From Osedax fenrisi (Eukaryota; Annelida; Polychaeta; Sabellida; Siboglinidae): a stretch of 64,000 bases of DNA. The DNA lies in the NCBI GenBank assembly GCA_964019155.1, contig OZ025242.1, positions 21,950,092 to 22,014,091 on the forward strand, written 5' to 3'. The translations under genes were made by a program, and so were the position numbers. The notes under the pieces were generated by a model. The model worked only from the letters and a program-made list of their open reading frames with translations, was not told the DNA's origin and did not search any database. Positions 25,649 to 40,616 of the stretch are shown here, piece by piece. The stretch's first letter is position 1; each line of letters begins with the position of its first letter.

Positions 25649-27317
25649 TTATCCTATTAATATTTATCTATATAGTTTTTATTTAATTATAAAGAAAATT
25701 ATAATATATTCTAATTATAAAGATAATTAAATAAAAACTATATACCATATAATTAAATATGTATATAAAATATATCAAGACAGTTGGTGTATCACTTGAA
25801 TATAATAAGATTCACTGTAAATACAATTTTAATCTCTGTTATGACACTTTTTTATAACAAAAAATAATTATCTTTTTTAATATAATATAATATATTATAT
25901 GTGTCATACACTCAATAAAACTTATTTCATTTAAATTAAGTTTGATCTAAGTTATAACTTAAGTCATACACACAATAAAACCTAGTTCAGCTGACTTAAT
26001 TTTGACTTAAGTTTGACTTAAGTCATACACACAAAAAACCTAGTTCAGCTGACTTAAGTTTGACTTAAGTTTTAACTTAAGTCATACACAAAATAAAACC
26101 TACTTCAGTTAACTTAAGTTTCACCTAAGTCATAAATTAAGTTTTTCATGCCTTAAAAACTTAAGTCATTTCGAATTAAGTTAGACATAAGAAATAACTT
26201 AAGTTACAGTGACTTAAGTTATATAAAATTAAAAATACTTAAGTTTTGAACCAGATTTTTGACTTAAGTCAATATGACCAACTATGAAGCAAGTATTTTA
26301 TTTGTGAACCAAGTATGGACCAAGTTTGACCCAATCTGTGTTACTATGGTAGTTATACAACATCAATAGCATTAATACAAAGTCTGAGTTAGCGAGTAAT
26401 CACGTAGTTATACGAACACAATAGCATTAATACAAAGTCTGAGTTAGCGAGAGTTTATTATATTACGTAATCACAAGACAAAACATTATTTAGACTTTAT
26501 AAACCATGATAATGGAAACTATAGTATACTATAACATACAATACTTTGGAATACTGATTATATTATATGCAATTGACATCTTAGCTTCCAATAAAACTAT
26601 AACTTTACAATATATTGAAGTAATCAACATGTATATTTTCTTTATAACCACGGTACTAGACAGTATCTATACAAATCAAAAGCCATTAGGTGTTATAATA
26701 ATTAGGAGTGTTGAAATGATAAAATAAAATAATAATTGTATTATTGTTATTGTTATTATAACAACAATAAAACTAATAATTAATTAAATTGTATTTAATA
26801 TTTATTATTAAATTTATATACAAAATAAAAGAGTTTACAAATTCGATTATTTACCTTCGTGTTTACCTATAGTACACAGTTCCGTTACGTTCACACCTAC
26901 TTCACACCGTAATAATACCACGTGACCGAGTAGTATCATCACTAGTCACGTGATAATAAAGTGTCAGAATGATTAACGAGGCTATAGTTCACCGATATGA
27001 ACTCTACTGAAGGCAACCGATGTACTGTTATTAAATAACGCGGGATATATTCGCCGAGACTGTTTCTCACCTCGACCTAGCTTGGAACACGTCGTGCACT
27101 CGGGTCCGCGCTTATAAGGTTATATAGTAGTTATTTAAATTATAAGTTATTATGTAAAGGGAATATATTATAGGTATATGTAAACATAGATATGGTTAAT
27201 TATGTTTGTATATGTATGTGTGTATATACGATAGAAAAACACATAAGCATATAAAAGAATTTACACATACAAATACACATAAACACTTATTTATATATAT
27301 ATACACACACATACACA

Positions 27318-27359
<42 letters not shown>

Positions 27360-27704
27360 CGTATCCCCTATACTTGATGATCGTAGGTCGTTTACTGACC
27401 TTGAATTAATTATTGTATATTTCCTGCCACTCTACTCGTGCTTTAACATCTATGCTCACATCTTCGCTGACGATACTCACCTCTACATTAAACTCTCTCT
27501 TAACCGTTACACCTAGGCGCGTATCTCTTTATAATCATCAGATTAACTGTTAGCTTATCAACAATATTCTTATTTATAACAGTCCAAACTAACCTAACTA
27601 AACATTAGCATATTACGGATGTGTTTTTTGTAACGTCGTTGTTGGTAGGTTACGTTACACGTTACACGTCCTACGTTACACGTTACACGTCCTACGTTAC
27701 ACAG

Positions 27705-27838
27705 TTCGTCGTAGCAGAATGTGGTACCAGTGCAACACCTCAAACTTGCCAACGTACAATCAGCATTTACACGTAATGAATACGGACGATACGTTGGGAC
27801 GTTGCTATTTCATGATATCTACGAACAACGCATCCTAA
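27705..27838 (+). CDS. Possible short terminal exon, copy 2 (unknown)
   Basis: Counterpart of 8549-8682, with one Phe-to-Leu change (TTG for TTT) and one synonymous difference relative to copy 1. Same uncertainty applies. Confidence 0.2.
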
Positions 27839-27906
27839 TATCGTTCATCGCGTTATCTATATGTATTTGTTGTCTACAATCCTAAATCTGCTATCCACCA
27901 TAAATA

Positions 27907-28790
27907 TAGGGGAAAGTAACTTAATAACGGACACTTTATCAATGGTTTAACATTTTATGACTCGATATTTGTATTCAAAAATTACAATATATTAATATTA
28001 TATTATCATAGATATTATTGTGATTTTAAAATTGTATTTAATCTTTTTATCTAATAGATAACGGGGGTGTTTGTATTCAGTATTATTGTCCGAATACAGA
28101 CACCCTGTGTTATAATACGGACATCATATATACCACTAGATAAACTATATAGTATTGATGAACCAATTAGATAAATTACAATTACATTATTTATAATTAA
28201 TTTTATAAATAATTTAATATAATTTTATTAGTAATTAATTAATTAATTTTTATTATTTTGTTAATTAGTAATACAAGTTAAGTATCTATATAATAACATT
28301 TTTAGATTTAGCTTCATTTGTGGTATTCATAATATAACCCATGCGATTTATATGAAAATCAGAATAGTTCATAAGCTGCGCGCTGGTTGGTTATATATAA
28401 CACCCTATAGGGTGTCTGTATTAAGACATCTATATATGTACTATATATATAGTATCCTTATTAGGGATTTATATGACATCTAGATATATGCTTATAACTT
28501 AATTAATATTTAATAAATAATATAGCACTAATTTATATAATATTTAGAATGCTTTAGTTTTTAATAATATATTGTTATATTGTGAGTTGACATTTTTTTT
28601 CATAAATTTTAAAACCTAATAAAAAAATCAGTGTATTGGATATATCATCATTATTTTGATAATTATAAAATAAAAAATACTTATTTAAATTATTTATATA
28701 ATTATGAATATTTTATTCATTACATATTTTTTTGTAGGATTTATGGTTTCTGAGATACCGAGAGTATTAGTATTCGGTTACTTTCCCCTA
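27907..28790 (+). mobile_element. TIR element, copy 2
   Basis: Same element as at 8751-9712, shorter because the internal AT microsatellite is almost absent. It also has a CACCCTATAGGGTG palindrome at about 28402-28415. Confidence 0.8.
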
Positions 28791-29450
28791 TAATATATTA
28801 GAAATATCGTATGGGTATTTCACTGAAATCATAATATTGATATTTGTATATTATCTAGTTCGTACTTACACTAAATGATTTTATCCGACCATGTATTACT
28901 AAATATTATTGGTGCATATTGTGAATTCTCTTAGTTATTGTTATAGTTATTGTTGTCCAGTATATTAATGTATTGCAATATTAATTATTAAAGTTATCAA
29001 AATAATCTTATTTCTATTGATAGAATGACATTTAAATCCGAGGGTATTATTGATATTCAAATATAAGTCCTAATATCAATGGAAATATAGTGTACATACA
29101 AATACTTGATTAAGGGAATATTATAGATGTTATAATATATATTATCCTGCTTAATAATTGCAAGGTATTCCTTTAACAAACACATACAAATAGACTTATA
29201 AATTATATAGCAATCCTAATAAATATAATATTTGATAATTATCGCTAAGTTATTGCTCACAAATATAGCGTGCACGTGATAATATATACTATTTTAATAA
29301 ATGTAAACAATTAATATTCAATGTTATATATATATATTATTGTTTACGTGTAGATACTACATTATACGACTGGAGCAACTCGCCTCTCCGGTCAGCACAC
29401 TCTCCGATACGATACCAGAGAACAATCTAGAATGAAACAAGATTATAATA

Positions 29451-29570
29451 ATGGCCGACGGCGAGACATTCCTCAAAGAAGTGTTCCACATCGTGACCGA
29501 GGCGAGCAGGACACTGCTACACTACTACTACTCCTATAGGCTGCCGATGTTCGGAGAGACAACGCGTTAG
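29451..29570 (+). CDS. 39-codon frame, copy 2
   Basis: Counterpart of 10363-10482 with the same predicted residues and two synonymous differences. The leader and start context are the same. Confidence 0.4.
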   Translation: MADGETFLKEVFHIVTEASRTLLHYYYSYRLPMFGETTR

Positions 29571-29814
29571 TTATCAATACCTCGTTAACGCTATAGTTAC
29601 GTGTACAGATGGGCGTGGCTTATATCGGCGTCTATTAATACATTTATACATTAATAGATATCCAGGTACGGGCCCGCTTGTTCCGAGCGTTATCGAGGAG
29701 AGAGGCGGTCTCGCGAGAAGATATCTCGGGATTTAATCACATTACACCGGCTGCCTTTAATAGAATTCTTCTCGGTGAACTATAGCCTCGTTCATCGTTC
29801 TGACACGTGACTGA

Positions 29815-30006
29815 GTTCAAAGGTCATATCACAAGCCGGTTTCTGGCTGATATCCAACTGTAGTAGCCATTTGTCTGGTTTCGGGAGACGCTGCAGAACG
29901 TGTAGTTACATGTAACTACGCGTTCTGCAGCGTCTCCCGAAGTCTGACAAATGGCTACTACAGTTGGATATCGGCCAGAAAACGGGTTGTGATATGCCCT
30001 TTGAAC
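29815..30006. mobile_element. 192-bp near-perfect palindromic foldback element, copy 2
   Basis: Reading inward from GTTCAAAGG and outward from CTTTGAAC gives almost perfect complementarity to a centre at TAGTTACATGTAACTA. GGAGACGCTGCAGAACG and its inverse lie on either side. There is no open frame. It is a foldback/MITE-like element with unknown autonomous partner. Confidence 0.85.
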
Positions 30007-30467
30007 TACCCCATGGGGTAACGTAGCCTACACTAAATTAGACGATATAATCACGTGACTAGTGATGATACTACTAGGTCACGTGGTATTAATACGGTGT
30101 GAAATAGGTGTGAACTTAACGGAACTGTGTACTAAAGGTAATAGTGAACAATGATTAATAATCGAATTTGTAAAATATTGTATTTTATACATTAATAAAT
30201 TAATAACTTGACAACAATATATTAATTAACTTGACCTATTATTTATTTTATTATTAATACTCATATATGGATTTATTATAATTATAATTATTAAAAAACC
30301 TAATGGCTTTGATTGTATAGGTACTTTCTAGTACCGTTGTTATAAAGAAAATATAGGATCCTACTAGGTTTTATTTATTATTATGTCCTCCCCGCGTGAG
30401 CCTGTGACCTTAATTGTAGTGCTTAATAACCCAAATAATACCATCATGCATCATATATATATATATA

Positions 30468-30745
30468 TTGTTATTTTTATTTGGTGGAGTCCTTTCATCC
30501 CATCCAGGAACTTAGATGAAGTTTTCACTTATAACCATATATGGTTCTGGTATCCCTTCGAAGCCGCTCTCGTGTTAAGGCATCCATGGTTTTAACGAGA
30601 GCCGATAATTTATTTATACACAATTATATAAGATCACTTCTAAATAACATGTTAAGCCCATTTTATTAATTAATGGTCCGGCCGAGGTCGAACCCGTGTA
30701 CTACTGCTTGTGTTTCTGACATATTAGCCAAATGAGCCATGCAAT

Positions 30746-30747
<2 letters not shown>
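30468..30747 (-). mobile_element. SINE family B, copy 2a
   Basis: Counterpart of 11291-11580. The B-box has lost a base (GGGTTCGACC) and the head is partly degraded. Confidence 0.75.
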
Positions 30748-30795
<48 letters not shown>

Positions 30796-31225
30796 ATTTA
30801 ATATAATATAATAGAAGAATAGAATGGGAAACGCGTGACATTAACATAAAACTATGAGGTAATAAGAAAATGTATTACACAATACCACTTATTCAATGTA
30901 TATTATGTATTATGTAACAATTATATTTGTTTTTAATTTACATAATTATTATATTTATAATTGTATTCTTGGTATTGACAATTTAATTTCGCCTGAACAT
31001 AAACAAGTTTTTATAAATATAGATAATAAAATAAATAGGTATATTCATAAAAGTAGTATAATTATTTGACATTACATATACTTACTGCAGTATGTATGCA
31101 TGCATGCATAGTAATAAAATATAAATACAATATTATTTATATTGATTGAAGTTACTTATAAATAAATTTATATTTATTATTATACACGTATTGGTTATGC
31201 TTACTTTTAGTATACTTTAGTCTAG

Positions 31226-31465
31226 TTATCGAACAGATCTTGCAATTATTTCCCATCCTTCTCTGTCCATCATCAGTGTTCTTAATTCGTTTTCTTCTTT
31301 GCAATCGCAGTCGTTCTTTAATATATCTATGAATGTCTTGGGTTGTCTCCCTCTGTTTTGTATGCCGTTCTTTGGCTTCCATAAAATTAAGTTACGCGCT
31401 AGTTCTTCGGTGTGTCTTATACAGTGTCCTGCTAGTCGACATCTTCTTTGTTTGCATCTCTTATG
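31226..31465 (-). pseudogene. RTE-like fragment, copy 2
   Basis: Counterpart of 12036-12275. Here the codon after NRGR is CAA (Gln), so this frame is open through GRQPKT. The stop in copies 1 and 3 is therefore a later change or was spread by exchange. Still only a C-terminal fragment. Confidence 0.8.
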
Positions 31466-31485
31466 TTATATACACACACGAAGTA

Positions 31486-31520
<35 letters not shown>

Positions 31521-31521
<1 letters not shown>

Positions 31522-31627
31522 CGGCTTCGAAGGGACATTAGAGCCATATATGGTTATAAGTGAAAACTTCATCTAAGTTCCTGGATGGGATGAAAGGACT
31601 CCACCAAATAAAAATAACAATAACAAT
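31521..31627 (+). mobile_element. SINE family B, 5'-truncated, unique to copy 2
   Basis: It starts GCGGCTTCGAAGGGACATTA, lacks the tRNA-like head, and ends in an AAATAAAAATAACAATAACA tail. It sits between an AT microsatellite and TTTGTTTTTATTGATTG, exactly where copies 1 and 3 have the family A SINE and extra sequence. Confidence 0.8.
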
Positions 31628-33942
31628 ATATATTTGTTTTTATTGATTGTTTGATTGATAGTTTAAAAGTGCCGTTAGATGAACATATTTGACCAGGGAG
31701 GATGGGGCTAGATGTCACGTGATGACCTTGCTAAATAAGAGTGAACTTTCTGGGGAACTGAATTTGATAACTATATTTTCAATACACTATAATATATGTG
31801 TATTACTGCATGTTTTCATACATGTAGAACACGTCATGTGTAATGCGTAGGTTCTATAGAATGTATACATGCATGCACTTCTCATTTGATATAGATTCAA
31901 TATGTTATCATTATATCATTATACCTACTAATTATGTTTTATTTACTTTTGTTTGTATACTCCAATCAACATTTATTTTCTCGCCTATATATTTGAATGT
32001 ACATTGTACAATGTACATTGTACATCAATATTCATTAATAACCGATATTATATCAATTGAACTTATAGGGGAGAGTACTCGAATACCGACACCCTAACAA
32101 TAAATCACCATAACTTTATTATTTCTACATTAAATATTTCCATGTCGATATTACAGGCACATCCTCGAATACCGACACCTTGGCACATAATATCTACACC
32201 CTAAATATATCGATATTTAGATATACCATGGTATATATCATATATATACCGTATATTATATGTAAATATAATTAATAGTACGACGAATAGGTAATAAGGT
32301 AGAATTGAAAAAGTAAATATTAATTATGGAGTAAATAACAGTATAAGCCGTTTAAGTTAGCAGTCTCGTTCAAACTTCCAATATTTAACCGGAAATATCG
32401 ACAACAGTCTACGTGCAAAACTCATATCGATATCATGCATACGTTATATTACAACTGTAGTCTGTAGGTATTACGGGTTAGCTATCTAGCAGGTATATCT
32501 TAATCACGTGGTAAGTGTGCGTTCTACTTTCAAAGTAGATGCCGCTCTAGATCTAGGATAACTCGTCGAGTTTCAGAGAAGAGGTTTTGAGGTTTTAAAA
32601 TTTATGAATATAAGAATTGACAACTGTAACTTATCAATAATAAGAGTATAGCAGATATAACTGATGTGATAAATACTTAATAATTCCCAAAGATCAACTA
32701 AATCGATCTAAATGGTCTCAACACTTACCTGTATGAAGTTTGCGATAGTCGATCGTATCTCTTAGTTATCAACAGATTAACACGTGATATAAGTCTATGT
32801 GACATGTGACATGTGACACGTGTGCACACACATGCACGTATTAATAGTCGTACATCGGAAACAAAACTACGAAAGCCTTACAATCAGAAGTCATCAATAC
32901 ACAAACAGACATAGTCGTCATATTGTAATACAAAATACAAAATACAACATTAATAGAAAACGAATAACGAAATAGAACGAATTACAGTGGTTTAAAATGG
33001 ATATATAATTTGCGTTCAATATTTGGATTAATAGTGTACGATCGAAACACAGCCTTTATAATCACAACTGACCAATCACGTCACGTTAAGTTGATAGTGA
33101 TTCATAGCCTATGACGCATAGGTTACTAATCTCGATTACTACACTCATTAAACACTCATTGTGGCATGGTATATGCGCGATATTAACAATGTGTCATAAG
33201 TTAACGAGGTTCTGGGTATACCCTTATAATGTCACGGTAGAATTGCTACAATATACAATGGGTCGTGTAATAGAATGTTCGAGAAATTCCGTCATTTCAT
33301 CCGACTATAGTCGACTATAGTCGGTATATCGACAATCTACGAAGTTATCGAAGGTATTGTCTGTACAAAAAACTCTTTAATTATCTGACCACAAATAAAA
33401 GTAGTGCTCCAACACCAAATAGCCTGTTTACCTTATACAAGCTTAGAGACCGCGCTAAATATTATAATTAATAATAATAATATCTTACTTGATTTAAATC
33501 ATGATTTCTATAGATATAGGTAGGTAGCTATATAGCTATATAGTTATATATGTAAATATATAACTATAGTATATTATATACCTATATAGCTATATACTAT
33601 ATAGATGTACCATATTATTTTTGACTTATCAAGTTCCTTCTATACCCTAAATATCGATGTCATTACCGGAATAAGTTATAAGTTATAAGATTAAACCGAC
33701 ATAAATAACCGATATTGCCAAGTTACTCCTTAGTTAACGTATTTCATTAGTCGTTGAGAATATTGTATTACGATTAATGATTTGGTGTATTCATCTTTAT
33801 CCCATATTTAGTAGTTCTAAACATGATATACATCGGGGTTCTTAATCCTATACCTTCTTAGTACTATACATGTGACCACTAAAACACATATTTTCTAAAT
33901 ATCCATCAATCTATAATTATCACTATGTCTATTAACTTATAT

Positions 33943-33978
<36 letters not shown>

Positions 33979-34183
33979 CTAATACACATCCGCTATCCAT
34001 CACTAATCCATATTTAATTCATAGCCCACTTTATTATACAACCAATAGGTTACTACTGATACCTACTACTGATACCACGTTCAATTATAATCTGTATATC
34101 TCCACAACAAAAGGCTCGTATGATATTACACGTACCTCTAATTATTATCGTTTGACTTTTATCTTTTTTTACTTTGTCATCGT

Positions 34184-34418
34184 CCTTTCATCCCATCCAG
34201 GAACTTAGAAAAGTTTCACTTATAACCATATTTCTCTGATGTCGCTTCGAAGCCGCTCTCGTATTAAGGCATCCATGATTTTAACGAGAACCGATTTTGT
34301 ATACACAATTATATAAGATCATTTCTAAATATTATTTTAATGTTCCGGACGAGGCTCGAACCCGCGTCCTACTGCTCGTGTGTGTCAGACGCCTTAGCCA
34401 ACTGATCCACGTAGGTAC
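34184..34418 (-). mobile_element. SINE family B, copy 2b
   Basis: Counterpart of 15211-15445 in copy 2, apparently identical. Confidence 0.75.
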
Positions 34419-35879
34419 TCCTAGTTAAATCTCTATAATATATCAACATATCATACTAAACTCTCTCTCTTATAAGAGCGTATACTCTCTCTCTATCGCT
34501 ATCTATATCGATCTCTCTCTATCTATCTCACTCTCTCTCGCACCACACGACTCCTAGTACACGTTTAACAGTGATTGTATTTCCAGATCATACCACGACG
34601 TATAAGTGCACTATGGTGCAAATTCTATAGCTATGATTTTCATGATACACTTAATACATATACGTTTTGGTGCAATATTGGTGTTGCGCTGATGGTTTTA
34701 AAAAAAATAATTAAAAATAATAAACTAGAAATGTCGTTACTATACCTATCCATAGAGCTAGAGAGAATTTGCTCTCTAGCTCTATGCTCCTATCTTATGG
34801 ACTCCTGTGTAATTGTATTGTTTGTTTTTATAAATAAGGACATTTATTTGAATTTTGTACATTTTAGTTTATTTTTATTTTATTGTAATTTTTATTTTAC
34901 CTATATGTATCTATATAATAATGAGTACTTTTCTTAGATACTATATTCTTCGAATAGATAACACTAATATATAGAAAATATTATCTATAGTATCCCTAAT
35001 TATAATACAGTTATTAGATAATTAATTTAAACAATAAAATAAAATTTATATATATATATATATATATATGTTTTATATATATATATATATAACAATTTTC
35101 TAAACATTACGGCCACTTAATTTTGACTATTTATTAAAATTATATAGAGCTATTTTTTAATTTATTATACTTGTACGTAAAATATAACATCCTAATGTGA
35201 GGTAGAAAAAAAATCTTAAAATTTTTAAAAGTACCAACTCCACAGAAAAAAATGGTAATTTATTGATTATTATTAACAAAACTAAAGAAATTCCATGGTA
35301 GTTATACTTTTTTAAGCCAACTTGTTATATAGTGTTTAATGAATTATTTTTGTATTATATTAAATAACAATTTATCAAATATAATGATTCTGTAAAAAAA
35401 TTATGAGAGGTCAAAAAAAATTATGGAAAATCATATAATTTAAAAAAAAATCGTAGAAATAAATTTTTTTTTTATAATTTTGATATTATTCATAGTAACT
35501 ATACACATGACATATATTCTGACAATTCATGTATTTAGATAAATTATAAATGTAAAAAATATAAAAATTTATGTTTTTTTTATATTTTCTATCGATTCCA
35601 ATGTTAAATTTTGTTAACTTTGACAAGGCTGACGCATGTATAATATTGACCCAAATTAAACAAATTATTTTGTTGGGTATATTTAATACCCATATTTAAG
35701 TGGTCGAATCCATAATCAACACCATGTTTAAAATCACTCTTAACGCCAGTGCCATATTTTCTTTCAGTTTAATAATAAACATACTAAAACCAAGATCTTT
35801 CTCTTTACAATATAACACAAATAGTAAACAAAAATATTCTTGTGTTTTTATTTATTGTTTATTAAAACTTTATTAAACC

Positions 35880-36015
35880 TTAAGTTCTTGATAAACACAA
35901 GAGAAAAATAAGCACTGACTGGAGTCGAACTGGGGACCTCTGGCTTACTAGCTTTTGGTTGTGCCACGCGTGACGTGTCCTGCATCCCAGTACTGAACTA
36001 TAAACCCAGACTATA
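35880..36015 (-). mobile_element. SINE family A, second insertion, copy 2
   Basis: Counterpart of 16905-17040. Its B-box reads AGTTCGACTCC, one base closer to consensus than copy 1. Confidence 0.7.
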
Positions 36016-36022
36016 ACATATG

Positions 36023-36115
<93 letters not shown>

Positions 36116-36482
36116 TATATAAATATTTGTATAACAAAATAAATTATATTATAACAATGTTATTGTTTATTAAAATATTATTTAAACTAATATAAACTTA
36201 ATACGAAATTAAAATATAATAAATATATTTATTGTATGTATACATCGGTAAAAATGTTACATATGTATCATATATATTAAAACTAAATTATAAGTTAATA
36301 TATATGTGTATATTACTATATGAATTATATATATATATAATTATGTGTTAATTATTTATATAAATGTAATACATAACAAATTGTTTAAAATAGTATATAT
36401 ATATATAAAATTAATAAAAAGTGTTTAGTCTAGTTTTATAACTAGGCAACCCTATACAATATATATTTATATATGTAGCAGG

Positions 36483-36674
36483 ATGGCGACTTTGAATATA
36501 TTTCATAGATGCATTAATGAAGGTTTCAATAAGCACGGAACAACGAGGAGAGCGAATCTAACTTTGAAGATAACCAGATTGAAGATAAATTTCAGGCGGA
36601 CACCCGATATATATATTACATTGTATAGGATTGAACCTAGTCGCAAACTATTCAAAACACTAGCTTCCAAGTAG
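36483..36674 (+). CDS. 63-codon frame, unknown, copy 2
   Basis: Identical in translation to 17486-17677 and in the same context. The surrounding kilobases of copies 1 and 2 are equally identical, so the identity reflects recent duplication. Confidence 0.3.
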   Translation: MATLNIFHRCINEGFNKHGTTRRANLTLKITRLKINFRRTPDIYITLYRIEPSRKLFKTLASK

Positions 36675-38360
36675 TCAGATTACAGGAGCTCACCACAACT
36701 CCCAGCCGAAATAATTTATATAAATAATATAGTCTTATTAAATGATTATATTTGATTTCCTTGTAGGTAGATCCTATACGCTTTAATTATAATATTAAAA
36801 ATAATATTATATAAATTAGAAACAATTCCATTCATATATTATAATTATACTATTCAATAATTGCTATAAATAGTGTTTAATTAAGTAAAATTGAATTCAT
36901 ATTGTGGCGATCCTAGCGAATATTATTAAATACTTTTGGTAAACAAATAAATAATATTTTTTGTAATTCAAATCAATAATATAAATAGAAAAAAATGATG
37001 TCGTAAGAATTATAAATACACGTATATTTATAATACATAATATTATAGTTTAGTTGTTATAGGACTATATGAGTAACCAAGGAAATATGTCCTTGTAGTA
37101 ACCCCCTTGTAGTAAACATATAACATATAATTCGTATAACTGTAGAAATAGCGATCATAATATTGAATTATTATTTTTAGATTGGAACTTGATATTTAAA
37201 TGTAATATGTAATATAACCGGCAGATATAACCTATAACATTGTAAATATGTTATAAAAGAAAATTAATTTACAATTTAAAATAAAATCTAAGTTAAAATT
37301 ATATTATTCAATAATTCATTGTATAATAGGCGTTACTTAATTTTTTAATTTTTTAATTTAAATAGCATATAATTAGTTAATAATAATATATTTAATAATT
37401 AAAATAATATAGTTTAAATTAAATTACACTAGATATAGTAAATTAATTAATGTTCGTAATTTATATTAAATATAGTATTCTGAATATATTTTTAATTATT
37501 TTAAACATAGATTCTATAGTAGGTTATATTATATTATCCTATATTATATTGTGTTATACCCGATATTATTTATACCTAATTATATATTTATATAATAGTA
37601 ATAATTATATTTCTAAATTCAAAATCATTATATGTAATACATAATGTATAGAAAATAAGTTCATATTCTGATTAGTTATCTATAATGGAAATAAAATGAT
37701 GAGTATCATTGATGTTTTTAATTAATGTGTTTTAATCTGGCATATATTATTTAAACTCTTAATTAGTGCACTATACATTATTAGCAAAGCCCTCTGGCTT
37801 AGGGCTTTGCTATTAGTATATAATATAATATAATATATAATATATACTATATATTAGTAGATAATAATAATGAATAAGATATTAATAATACATAATTTCC
37901 AATTATTATACTTTATAGGTTGTTGTACCTACTTGTTATACAAATATTTATACACAGATATGTATTATAAAATTTAAGATATAGGATTTGATTTTATTAA
38001 TATTATAAACTATAAAGCTGGTAATATAATTTGCAATATTAATAACAAAAGGTGTAAATATGTGTAAATACCTATATGTGTAAATTCTATACATTTTATA
38101 TCAGAAGAATATATTTTGATTTTACCTTATTGATTAGTCATATATTTGAAACTCATATTGAAACTCATATAAAATATTTAAAAGATATCAGGAAATCATT
38201 TAATATTATATATATATATATATATTTTTAAACTAAAAAATAAATATATTATCAACATATTATAAAATGTAATTGTGTAATTTAAAATAAAATTAGATTA
38301 AATACAATAAATTAAACGATTATTTAAAAAAAATTATGATAACATATAAAATTTTAGAGG

Positions 38361-40432
38361 TACGAACAATCGTGAAATATGCAAATGGTATAAGAATATC
38401 ATGGAATATAAAAATCTTAGAGTAACAATCGTTAAATACATAACGACAAGAACAACCGTATAAGAAAAACCATACAATATACAAACCGTGAAATACAAAC
38501 CGACAAGATCAACCGTATAAGAAAAACCATGGAATATACAAACCGTATAAGAACAACAGTGAAATACAAACCGACAAGATCAACCGTATAAGAAAAACCA
38601 TGGAATATACAAATCGTGAAATACAAACCGACAAGATGAACCGTATAAGAAAAACCATGGAATATACAAACCTTATAAGAACAACAGTGAAATACAAACC
38701 GACAAGATGAACCGTATAAGAAAAACCATGGAATATACAAACAGTGAAATACAAACTGACAAGAACAACCGTATAAGAAAAACCATGGAATATACAAAGT
38801 GTGAAAAACAAACCGACAAGAAAAACCATGCAATATACAAACTGTATTAGAATAACAGTGAAATACAAACCGACAAGAATAACCGTATAAGAAAAACCAT
38901 GCAAAATACAAACCGACAAGATGAACCGTATAAGAAAAACCATGAAATATATAAACCGTATCAGACCAACAGTGAAATACAAACCGACAAGAAAAACCGT
39001 GTAAGAAAAACCATGGAATATACAAAGTGTGAAAAACAAACCGACAAGAAAAACCATGCAATATACAAACTGTATTAGAATAACAGTGAAATACAAACCG
39101 ACAAGAATAACCGTATAAGAAAAACCATGCAAAATACAAACCGACAAGATGAACCGTATAAGAAAAACCATGAAATATATAAACCGTATCAGACCAACAG
39201 TGAAATACAAACCGACAAGAAAAACCGTGTAAGAAAAACCATGGAATATACAAAGTGTGAAAAACAAACCGACAAGAAAAACCATGCAATATACAAACTG
39301 TATTAGAATAACAGTGAAATACAAACCGACAAGAATAACCGTATAAGAAAAACCATGCAAAATACAAACCGACAAGATGAACCGTATAAGAAAAACCATG
39401 AAATATACAAACCGTAAAAGAACAACAGTGAAATACAAACCAACAAGATGAACCATATAAGATAAATCATGCAATATACTAACGTTAAAATAAAATCCGA
39501 CAAGAACAACCGTATAAGAAAAACCGTGAAATATACAAACCGTATCAGAACAACAGTGAAATACAAACTGACAAGATCAACCGTGTAAGAAAAACCATGG
39601 AATATACAAAGTGTGAAATACAAACCGACAAGAAAAACCATGCAATATACAAACCGTATTAGAATAACAGTGAAATACAAACCGACAAGATGAACCGTAT
39701 AAGAAGAACCATGAAATATACAAACCGTATAAGAACAACTGTGAAATACAAACCAACAAGATGAACCGTATAAGATAAATCATGCAATATACTAACGTTA
39801 AAATAAAATCCGACAAGAACAACCGTATAAGAAAAACCGTGAAATATACAAACCGTATCAGAACAACAGTGAAATACAAACCGACAAGATCAACCGTGTA
39901 AGAAAAACAATGGAATATACAAAGTGTGAAATATAATCCGACAATAAAAACCATGCAATATACAAACCGTATTAGAATAACAGTGAAATACAAACCGATA
40001 AGATCAACCGTATAAGAAAAACCATGGAATATAAAAAGTGTGAAATACAAACCGACAAGATCAACCGTGTAAGAAAAACCATGGAATATACAAAGTGTGA
40101 AATACAATCCGACAATAAAAACCATGCAATATACAAACCGTATTAGAACAACAGTGAAATACAAACCGACAAGAATAACCGTATAAGAAAAACCATGCAA
40201 TATACAAACCGACTAGATGAACCGTATAAGAAAAACCATGAAATATACAAACCGTATAAGAACAACAGTGAAATACAAACCAACAAGATGAACTTTATAA
40301 GATAAATCATGCAATATACTAACGTTAAAATAAAATCCGATAAGAACAACCGTATAAGAAAAACCGTGAAATATATAAGCTGTACATTGTACAGTATACA
40401 ATAACTACTGTAAAATATAAACCATACAAGGG
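38361..40432. repeat. Complex minisatellite (AACCGT family), copy 3
   Basis: The array is almost the same as in copy 2 but has one additional 57-bp higher-order unit near 38.99-39.05 kb, so the longest minus-strand frame is 321 codons. The length difference between otherwise near-identical arrays shows recent unequal exchange or slippage. Confidence 0.85.
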
Positions 40433-40577
40433 CAAATGTATATATTTTTATATGTCACCGTTGTTCTTATACAAATCTACCTAAATGGCTTTAATTATAC
40501 TAAATATATTTAGATAGAAATATATATAATGATTTACAATATTTATATATTATGTTTTTTTTATAATAATTTTATAT

Positions 40578-40616
<39 letters not shown>

